Assembly: GCA_937900985.1 (NCBI GenBank) | Contig: CALCGM010000244.1 | Location: 1-12,416 of the forward strand | Direction of reading: 5' to 3' | DNA from: an uncultured Planctomycetaceae bacterium | GTDB taxonomy: Bacteria > Planctomycetota > Planctomycetia > Pirellulales > UBA1268 | DNA length: 12,416 nt | Part shown: in pieces, positions 6,986 to 12,416 of the stretch | Position numbering within the stretch: position 1 is the stretch's first letter | How the letters are laid out: each line of letters starts with the position of its first letter | The notes under the pieces: generated by a model | The model's database searches: none | What the model was told of the DNA's origin: nothing | Seen by the model: only the letters and a program-made list of their open reading frames with translations | Made by a program: the position numbers and the translations under genes

Positions 6986-8809
6986 CTACCGTCCGGCGGG
7001 CTCTGCATAGCTGTAGTTAAAGCGACCATTCGGGGCGACGTCGCCATCGGTGGTGAAGTTCATGATGCCGCCTCCTGCGACATTGGCTTCGCCGAGAGTA
7101 TTGTCTTCGCCGAAAACATTGTCGGCCCAGGTGAACTCAAACTGCAGGCCTTCTGCCGTGGGCTTGATCAGCTCCCGCGGGACCGCCAGATGGAGGTCGC
7201 AGCCATCCCATGCGAGCCGCGCCTCACCAACCGAACGCCATTTCCATTTCCCCTCCGACCGCTCGATCGAGCAGCTGCCCTCCACAGTCCGCGACCGATT
7301 GATGAGCAGGTCGTAGCCCTCCCAGCCGGTCTCGTGACTGCTGTCTGTGTCGATCAAGAGCAGCATCCAGGCATCGCCTGCAGGCGGCGTCAACGGCTCA
7401 CGGGTCGACACGCGAAAGAAAACATGCTCCTCGTCGCGAGCAACCTGGGCGAGCACCAGATCGTTGCGGCCGGTCGTGTTCGTGTACTGCACATGGTTGT
7501 TGTAGCCCGGCCAATCGCGGTGAACCGTGTCACCGGCATCGTCGCGATAGACAGGCTCGACACCCTCCCACTGGGAGAAGCTGCGATCGATCACAATACG
7601 CCGCGCGGGGCTCACGGCTGGCGGCGGCCTCACGCCCTTGTAGCGACGGATAAAACTCGCAAGCTGGTAATAATAGGCATCGGCATGGCCGCCTTTCATC
7701 GGCTCGATGTCGCGGCTGTGCTCGTGGTCAAACTGATCGACAAACATCACCGGCTGCTGCACCCCGTTGAACTCATGGTGCAGCCCAGCAATCCACTCGT
7801 TCCAGCCGGTCACAAAGATCAGCCGCGGATCTTTCGACAGTGCTCGCTCAAACTGCTCGGTGAAGTTGAGCCCATGCGCGACGATCCCCGGCCGCAGATC
7901 GGGCGATCCGTTGTGGAAACTCCGGCCGCGAGCCCCCGGCTCACTCATCGATCCCAGCCGGTCGCCCACAGCGTTCTGAGCCACGCCCACCGACATCTGC
8001 TCTTTCTCTCCCCGGCTGTTGCGAAACACATGCTGAGGAGAAACCTCAAGCCAGCTCCACATGTCGGGCTTCACCGGCCCCCGAAAGTAGTCCGGCTGCG
8101 GCGTGCGAAACGTAAACATCTTCCGCAGCCGTTCCGCGTCATCGCCGAGCCTCTCTGGGTCGGCCATGATCAGCGGCTTGCCATCCCAGCGAAACCACAG
8201 GTCTGGCTCGATAGCCGGGTCGTAGAGGTCGCTGGCAAGCTGCCGAACGACCTTGGCCGGCTCCCAGAACGGGCAGAGAAACGCCACCTGAGGTGTCTGC
8301 CCGCCGTCGCGACGCACGCGAGCAAAGACGTTGAGCAGGGCCTTCGCATTTTCGGTGTAGGTGTGCTGATTGGTGACATCGAAGATCACCGCGTCGACGC
8401 CAGCATCGGAGAGCATCTGGGCATGCTTTGCCAGCACATACGGGTCGTCGGAGTTGTAGTAGCCAAAGATCGACTCACCCCAGTGGTGCGGGCTGCCGAG
8501 TGGCCCCCAGAGCGGGTTGCCCCGATCGCTCATCGCCCCGGGATGCTCCGCCAGAATCTTTGAGATGTCGAAAGGCCCGCCATTCGCATGCGGCCCGAGC
8601 CAGAGAAAATAGAAGATCGCCACCGTGCGGTCCTTCCGGGGTGGGCCGCACTCAGCAAAGCCAGGCAGCCTGCGGCCCAGGCCGTCGGTAGCAGCCCAGG
8701 TGTCAGGCATGGTGTCGATACGGCCCTGGCCATACACGGAGGCACAGCCAAGCCCCACCACCACCGCCACAGCAAGCACGACTCGGTCGGCCGATCGCAC
8801 GAAACGCAT
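6986..8809 (-). CDS. Secreted GH99/WbsX-like glycosidase-type protein with C-terminal CBM9/DOMON-like domain
   Basis: A 607-aa protein. A signal peptide covers about residues 1-28 (hydrophobic core VVLAVAVVVGLG). Residues about 62-391 look like a TIM-barrel of the GH71/GH99/WbsX type: VAIFYFLWLGPH (63-74), DISKILAEHP (81-90), a block with HHWGESIFGYY (108-118), KHAQMLSDAGVDAVIFDVTN (128-147) and, near the end, FVTGWNEWIAGLHHEF (332-347). The WNEW motif is typical of WbsX and GH99-like proteins. Residues about 404-601 form a beta-rich CBM9 or DOMON-like module: IVIDRSFSQWEGVEPV (405-420), a DEEHVFFRVSTRE strand pair (459-471) and WMLLLIDTDSS (481-491). The expected activity is endo-acting hydrolysis of a polysaccharide outside the cytoplasm. 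The substrate and catalytic acids cannot be named from the sequence alone. The ATG at 8809 has GAAGGA nine bases upstream; the ATG at 8818 directly abuts it, and the open extension to 8926 runs into the preceding gene. Confidence 0.8.
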   Translation of the reverse strand: MRFVRSADRVVLAVAVVVGLGCASVYGQGRIDTMPDTWAATDGLGRRLPGFAECGPPRKDRTVAIFYFLWLGPHANGGPFDISKILAEHPGAMSDRGNPLWGPLGSPHHWGESIFGYYNSDDPYVLAKHAQMLSDAGVDAVIFDVTNQHTYTENAKALLNVFARVRRDGGQTPQVAFLCPFWEPAKVVRQLASDLYDPAIEPDLWFRWDGKPLIMADPERLGDDAERLRKMFTFRTPQPDYFRGPVKPDMWSWLEVSPQHVFRNSRGEKEQMSVGVAQNAVGDRLGSMSEPGARGRSFHNGSPDLRPGIVAHGLNFTEQFERALSKDPRLIFVTGWNEWIAGLHHEFNGVQQPVMFVDQFDHEHSRDIEPMKGGHADAYYYQLASFIRRYKGVRPPPAVSPARRIVIDRSFSQWEGVEPVYRDDAGDTVHRDWPGYNNHVQYTNTTGRNDLVLAQVARDEEHVFFRVSTREPLTPPAGDAWMLLLIDTDSSHETGWEGYDLLINRSRTVEGSCSIERSEGKWKWRSVGEARLAWDGCDLHLAVPRELIKPTAEGLQFEFTWADNVFGEDNTLGEANVAGGGIMNFTTDGDVAPNGRFNYSYAEPAGR

Positions 8810-8818
8810 GCTGCTCAT

Positions 8819-8824
8819 TCCTTC
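8819..8824 (-). promoter_or_regulatory. Ribosome binding site GAAGGA for the glycosidase-like gene
   Basis: GAAGGA is nine bases before the ATG at 8809 and directly adjacent to the ATG at 8818. Spacing therefore favours 8809, with 8818 as a less likely alternative three codons longer. Confidence 0.6.
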
Positions 8825-8883
8825 ACGTGTTGTGGTCGCGGAACCCACGGCTCGCGCGATCAGAAGCCCACATTCTTTATCTG

Positions 8884-11800
8884 TTACGGCACCCAGACAA
8901 ACTCGGGGCTGTTGACGAGCACCCACTGCAGGTCCTCGGCCCGCTCCCGCCAGGACGCGGTCAGTCGTTGGGTTGGCGTGGCTCCTGCTTCCAGCTCGGC
9001 GATTCGCTGGCGGACCAGCTCATCAGCGAGCGGATCGAAATGATTCCGCCAGGAGATTCGCCGCCGGTAGACGGCCGCGGCCTGGTCGTCGATGCCGGTC
9101 TGCCGCGCCTCAAAGCCCTCCGAAACCAGCGAGCCGAGCCGCGACTCCTCCAGATCAGTCGCCCGTCGCCCCAGCACAGCCAGCGTCATCAGCTGCACAA
9201 ACGCTGCGGGCGACTCTGCCTCGCAGGCGGCCTGGGTCAGCCAGGCATCGGGCGTGGCGTCGAGCAGGGCTGCGGCAGCAGCACCGTTGGCAAGCGCGAG
9301 CGGACGCAGCGGACTGGGTGGCTCATCCGGCCGCACCTGCGGATCCTGCCGCTGCGGCCGCCAGCCATAGGCGGCGAGCAGCTCGTTGAGGAGATCGACC
9401 TGCGGGATCCCCAGCGAGATGCGGTCCCGCTCACTTGCCGAGCAGACCAGCTGCCAGGCCCGCGATGGCCTTCCCAGCTCGGGAAAGGTGCTGCGAGGCT
9501 GCGAGCCGTCCTGCCCGAAGCTCTGCACCTCCCCCCGCATCGGCTTCCCGGTGGCGATGTGCAGCGAGTCGACCAGCTGCTCGGCGGTGAGCCGACGCCG
9601 CACCGGCCCGCGGAAGGCCGCACCCGCTGGCTGATCGCCAGCCACTCCCGGCACCGCCTGCCGCTGATACGCGGCAGAGGTCATGATCAGCCGGGCGAGA
9701 TGCTTCAGGTCGTCGCCGCTGACGAGCAGCTCGCGGGCCAGAAACCGCAGCAGCTGCGGATGCGATGCCGTCCGCTCGCTCCAGTCGCTCGCCGAGTCGA
9801 CGAGGCCGCGGCCCATCAGCCGCATCCAGAGCCGGTTGGCCATCACCTCGCGGAAGCGGATGTTGGCAGGGCCCGTGATCGCCCACGCCAGCTGCTCCCG
9901 CGTGCCCTCCGCCAGCAGCTCCCCTGCGGGCTCAGTCGTGTCACCAAACTCCTCAAACGGCCAGGCCGGCGGAACCTTCTCCCCGGGCGTGATCGACACG
10001 CTCACGATCATCTCGTCGAGCTCTTCTGGCGTGGCCGGAATGCTGCTGCTCGCCGGCACTTCAAGCGGCGTGCCCTCCAGCATCGCCGCCATCGCAAACA
10101 GATCCGACTGCTCAAAGGGATGATTGGGGGCGTCGTGGCAGCGGGCGCACTTCATCTCCACGCCCAGAAACGCGGTGCCCAGCACATGGGCCTTGGCTGC
10201 CATCGGCACATCATTCTCTGAGGCCATCCCAAAGCCCGCCGGCCCCCCCAGCTCCTTGCTGCCTCCCATGCGGATCAGGTTGGTCACAAAGCGGTCGAGC
10301 CCCACGTTGTCGAGCAGGCAGTCGTGGATGTACCAGCGAAAGGGTCCGCTGTTGTTGAGCGTCGGCTTTGTCAGCGCCGGGTTTTCTGCCAGCACGTCCA
10401 TCCAGTAGCTCGTCCAGTGGTCTGCCCACTCATCGGAGGCGAGCAGGCGATCGATCACCGCACCGCGGTCGAGCGGTGGCGGAGCGGCCTGATCGCGTCC
10501 GAGGTCTCGCAGCTCCGCCACGGTGGGGATGCGGCCGGTGAGATCGAGCGTGACGCGACGGAGAAAGGCATCGTCGTCGATCAGCGGCGTCGGGGAGCCA
10601 CCCTCTTCAGCGAGCCGGGCGAGCAAGAAGCGGTCGATCGCCGTCAGCTCAGCGGCCGCGTGTGGCACCTCCGGAACCGGCACCGGCGGAAACGCTGCCG
10701 CCGCCGCAGCGGCATGCCGCTGCTCCCAGAAGGCATCTTCGGCGGCATCGGCAGCAGCACGGGCAGCCCGATTCCAGCCAACAACCAGTTTATGCTCGCG
10801 GTCGAGGAGCCCCTGCCAGCCAGCATCGTCTGGCTGCCAGTCGCCGCCGAGCACGCGAAACGGCTCGCCTGGAGACGCCACGGCCACGAGCAGCTCGCCC
10901 AGCTGCGGCACCCGGCCGTCGCCCCCCAGCAGGCGATACACCTCAAAGCGATGGGGCTGGCCGTCCGACTCAAACGCAACGAGGGTGTCGGTGTGGCCGC
11001 CGGTCTGCTGGACCACGCCCGGCGGCGAGTCGGCCAGCTCGTAGACCTTGCCGTGGGCTGAGCCGCTGAGCTTGGGGGCTGATTTCTGCTCGGCGAGCAG
11101 CTGGCCATCAAGATACACGCGGGCAGCATCCAGGCTCCGCAGCAGCAGCTGGCACCGGCCCTCTGGCAAACGGACCTCGGCAGCAAGCCGCACCAGCGAC
11201 GCCCCCGGCCGATTGGCGATCAGGCCACGGCTGTCGTAGCGATGCGGCAGACGCGTCACCGCCATGCCGTTGGTGGTGAACACAGGCTCGGTGTGCGTCG
11301 GCTGGAAAAACCAGCTCCGCATCGGCAGGTCGCAGATCGCCACGGCCGTCATGCCCGGGCTCAGCGGCAGCGACTCAGCTGCCCAGGGCATCGCCGGCTC
11401 CTGCGTGTCGATCCACTGCGTCTTCTCGGCAAGCAGTTCGGGAGCAAGGCGGGCCCGGTAGATGGCCAGCCCATCGATCAGCCCCGGAAACGTGTGCCCG
11501 GCCCCATGCGAGCCGCCGATCCAGAGGTCGTCGTTGTCGACGACGGGCGGGGCGGGCGAGTTGCCCTCCATGTCCCACACGCCTTCGATCGGCTGCCCGT
11601 CGATCGCGGCCACCACCTCTTCTCCGGTGCCGAAGGTGTAGCTGAGCATGACATGGTGCCAGCGGCCGTCGACCGCCACGGCCGCCGTGCTCGTCCAGCG
11701 ATGGGCCCGCTGCCCGCCCGCAGGGTCGCTGGCGTCCATCCAGAGAAAGGAGAGCGCCGTGGAGCCGCCGCCCTGCAGCCGGAGGGCGTAGTTCTGATTG

Positions 11801-12237
11801 GCGTCGTTGTCTTTGCCGGCAACAGTGTGGGTGCGGCCCTTGCCGACGATGTAGGGAAAGGCACCGGCAGGCGACTCATCGATCCGCAGCCAGGCCTCGA
11901 TCGTGAGGGTGTCGCCAGCAGCGAAGTCGAGCGGGCTTGCGTCGCCCGGATCGACAACCTTCAGCAGCTGCGTGCTGCGGGGAAGCAGCGAGGCCTTGCC
12001 CCCCTCCATCCGCGATGGGCCTGCGGCCAGCGGCCCCTCACGAACCTCAAAGCCGCTGACAGCGGCTTCGGCCCGCGGCAGCATCACTACGTCGAGCGTC
12101 AGCACCGGCTCGCTGGCAGCCGCGGCGGAGGCCGCACCCGCCAGCAGGCACACGAGGCTCTGCACAATGGACGTTCCATGAAACGTGCGTTTCGTGACAG
12201 TGCGCTTCGTGACAGTGCGTTTTTGGGCGTGCCGCAT
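8884..12237 (-). CDS. LamG - PSCyt2 (DUF1549) - PSD1 (DUF1553) planctomycete-type cytochrome-like protein
   Basis: An 1117-aa exported protein. The N-terminus is a long basic n-region with a KRTVT tandem repeat (residues about 6-18), then a hydrophobic core ending AGAASAAAA near residue 41. Residues about 82-275 are a concanavalin-like LamG fold (DTLTIEAWLRID at 109-120, GRWHHVMLSY at 191-200, FPGLIDGLAIYRARL at 250-264). Residues about 340-455 are a further beta-rich region of unknown type. After a poly-alanine/proline linker, DUF1549/PSCyt2 runs from about 530 to 730: IDRFLLARL (534-542), VTLDLTGRIPT (562-572), and LGVEMKCARCHDAPNHPF (691-708) with the only CxxCH haem motif (697-701). DUF1553/PSD1 covers about 775-1065: REQLAWAI (780-787), VMANRLWMRLMGRGLVD (798-814) and DLKHLARLIMTSAAYQR (843-859). 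The molecular function of the pair is unknown in general. PSCyt1 is absent. Next downstream is the glycosidase-like gene, 74 bp away. The ATG at 12237 has GGAG five bases upstream; a GTG at 12276 is an alternative. Confidence 0.92.
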   Translation of the reverse strand: MRHAQKRTVTKRTVTKRTFHGTSIVQSLVCLLAGAASAAAASEPVLTLDVVMLPRAEAAVSGFEVREGPLAAGPSRMEGGKASLLPRSTQLLKVVDPGDASPLDFAAGDTLTIEAWLRIDESPAGAFPYIVGKGRTHTVAGKDNDANQNYALRLQGGGSTALSFLWMDASDPAGGQRAHRWTSTAAVAVDGRWHHVMLSYTFGTGEEVVAAIDGQPIEGVWDMEGNSPAPPVVDNDDLWIGGSHGAGHTFPGLIDGLAIYRARLAPELLAEKTQWIDTQEPAMPWAAESLPLSPGMTAVAICDLPMRSWFFQPTHTEPVFTTNGMAVTRLPHRYDSRGLIANRPGASLVRLAAEVRLPEGRCQLLLRSLDAARVYLDGQLLAEQKSAPKLSGSAHGKVYELADSPPGVVQQTGGHTDTLVAFESDGQPHRFEVYRLLGGDGRVPQLGELLVAVASPGEPFRVLGGDWQPDDAGWQGLLDREHKLVVGWNRAARAAADAAEDAFWEQRHAAAAAAAFPPVPVPEVPHAAAELTAIDRFLLARLAEEGGSPTPLIDDDAFLRRVTLDLTGRIPTVAELRDLGRDQAAPPPLDRGAVIDRLLASDEWADHWTSYWMDVLAENPALTKPTLNNSGPFRWYIHDCLLDNVGLDRFVTNLIRMGGSKELGGPAGFGMASENDVPMAAKAHVLGTAFLGVEMKCARCHDAPNHPFEQSDLFAMAAMLEGTPLEVPASSSIPATPEELDEMIVSVSITPGEKVPPAWPFEEFGDTTEPAGELLAEGTREQLAWAITGPANIRFREVMANRLWMRLMGRGLVDSASDWSERTASHPQLLRFLARELLVSGDDLKHLARLIMTSAAYQRQAVPGVAGDQPAGAAFRGPVRRRLTAEQLVDSLHIATGKPMRGEVQSFGQDGSQPRSTFPELGRPSRAWQLVCSASERDRISLGIPQVDLLNELLAAYGWRPQRQDPQVRPDEPPSPLRPLALANGAAAAALLDATPDAWLTQAACEAESPAAFVQLMTLAVLGRRATDLEESRLGSLVSEGFEARQTGIDDQAAAVYRRRISWRNHFDPLADELVRQRIAELEAGATPTQRLTASWRERAEDLQWVLVNSPEFVWVP
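12191..12220 (-). repeat. 15-bp in-frame tandem repeat in the signal-peptide n-region
   Basis: Two adjacent 15-base units, TTCGTGACAGTGCGC (12191-12205) and TTCGTGACAGTGCGT (12206-12220) on the plus strand, differ only at the last base. They encode KRTVT repeated, and the partial KRT that follows continues the period. The unit length is a multiple of three, so copy-number change would keep the frame and only lengthen the basic n-region of the signal peptide. Confidence 0.9.
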
Positions 12238-12242
12238 CACTT

Positions 12243-12246
12243 CTCC
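12243..12246 (-). promoter_or_regulatory. Ribosome binding site (GGAG in GGGGGGAG) for the LamG-PSCyt2-PSD1 gene
   Basis: GGAG lies five bases before the ATG at 12237. It favours this start over the in-frame GTG at 12276, which would add 13 residues and leave the signal peptide further inside the protein. Confidence 0.65.
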
Positions 12247-12360
12247 CCCCGGTCTTCCGCTCAAAAAGCCTACCACAGGCCCCAGGAGCCTCGCCTCCTG
12301 CCTCGGTCGGGCCCCGCCTCATCCGTGATGGACCGCCCAACTTTCGGAACGGGAACACTT

Positions 12361-12386
12361 TCGGTGGCCGCCCATTTGGCCACCGA
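12361..12386. repeat. Perfect inverted repeat TCGGTGGCC-N8-GGCCACCGA upstream of the minus-strand cluster
   Basis: A perfect 9-bp inverted repeat with an 8-base centre (GCCCATTT), about 125 bp upstream of the first gene of the cluster. Neither side has a T-run. It could be an operator, a leader hairpin, or the weak terminator of a gene beyond the window. An ACTTTCGG direct repeat (12340-12347 and 12357-12364) touches it. The rest of 12238-12416 shows no gene and no clear promoter. Confidence 0.5.
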
Positions 12387-12416
12387 GCAGCCCCGGCGGA
12401 AGATTGCCACCCTCGC

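Noticed and set aside
6910..7047. 46-codon N-terminal extension of the DUF1501 frame
   Set aside because: It would bury the Tat-like signal and overlap the 3' end of the preceding gene. AGGAGG is correctly placed for the ATG at 6909.
6734..8563. 609-codon plus-strand open frame antisense to the glycosidase-like and DUF1501 genes
   Set aside because: The product is rich in Arg, Pro, His and Val with no recognisable domain. The minus strand has clear families over the same bases, so GC-rich codon structure explains the open frame.
8740..8760. Possible lipobox (GLGC) in the glycosidase-like signal peptide
   Set aside because: The residue at -3 is Gly rather than Leu/Val/Ile, so it does not fit the usual lipobox; ordinary signal peptidase I cleavage a few residues later is as likely.
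8810..8926. 39-codon N-terminal extension of the glycosidase-like frame
   Set aside because: It overlaps the end of the upstream gene and puts the signal peptide inside the protein; GAAGGA fits the ATG at 8809.
8827..10221. 464-codon plus-strand open frame antisense to the PSCyt2/PSD1 gene
   Set aside because: Low-complexity Arg/Leu/Pro-rich translation with no family features. The minus-strand protein is unmistakable here.
12238..12276. GTG start 13 codons upstream for the LamG-PSCyt2-PSD1 gene
   Set aside because: Poor ribosome binding site and a further lengthened n-region; the ATG at 12237 has GGGGAG at good spacing. It cannot be fully excluded.
12283..12300. CAGGAG-N6-CTCCTG inverted repeat in the leader of the cluster
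   Set aside because: Only six base pairs in very GC-rich DNA with no T-run; chance is a sufficient explanation.

Overview
The window looks like GC-rich chromosomal DNA from a planctomycete, probably of the Pirellulales/Rhodopirellula type. The basis is the co-occurrence of protein families that are expanded in that phylum: a LamG-PSCyt2(DUF1549)-PSD1(DUF1553) protein, a DUF1501 protein, and a small secreted PEP-CTERM protein. The genus cannot be fixed from the sequence alone.

Layout. Positions 1-1550 (+) hold the 3' part of tdh followed by complete kbl. The two overlap as ATGA and form the two-step threonine-to-glycine catabolic operon. A perfect 10-bp hairpin at about 1565-1612 lies between kbl and the convergent gene at 1640-2611 (-), which encodes a PEP-CTERM exported protein with propeller-like repeats. 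Positions 2612-2982 are a 371-bp non-coding stretch. It holds the PEP-CTERM leader, two inverted repeats, and a hairpin that may terminate the next transcription unit.

Positions 12237 down to 2983 are all minus strand. Four large genes follow each other with gaps of 74, 76 and 102 bp and recognisable ribosome binding sites: (i) LamG-PSCyt2-PSD1, 1117 aa, with one CxxCH haem motif; (ii) a secreted GH99/WbsX-like glycosidase-type protein with a C-terminal CBM9/DOMON-like domain, 607 aa; (iii) a DUF1501 alkaline-phosphatase/sulfatase-fold protein with a Tat-like signal, 433 aa; (iv) an 840-aa exported protein with TamA/BamA-like POTRA repeats but no visible beta-barrel. All four have N-terminal export signals, so this reads as one envelope-directed gene set. 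A plausible but unproven reading is surface or periplasmic glycan handling, in which a haem-carrying PSCyt2/PSD1 protein and a DUF1501 protein work with a glycan-active enzyme and an outer-membrane-assembly-like factor.

The most unusual items are the barrel-less POTRA protein, the insertion of a glycosidase-like gene between the usually adjacent PSD1 and DUF1501 genes, and a 15-bp in-frame tandem repeat that extends the signal-peptide n-region of the 1117-aa protein. No tRNA, rRNA, CRISPR, transposase, integrase or phage gene was seen. Long open frames antisense to the minus-strand genes are explained by GC-rich codon structure.
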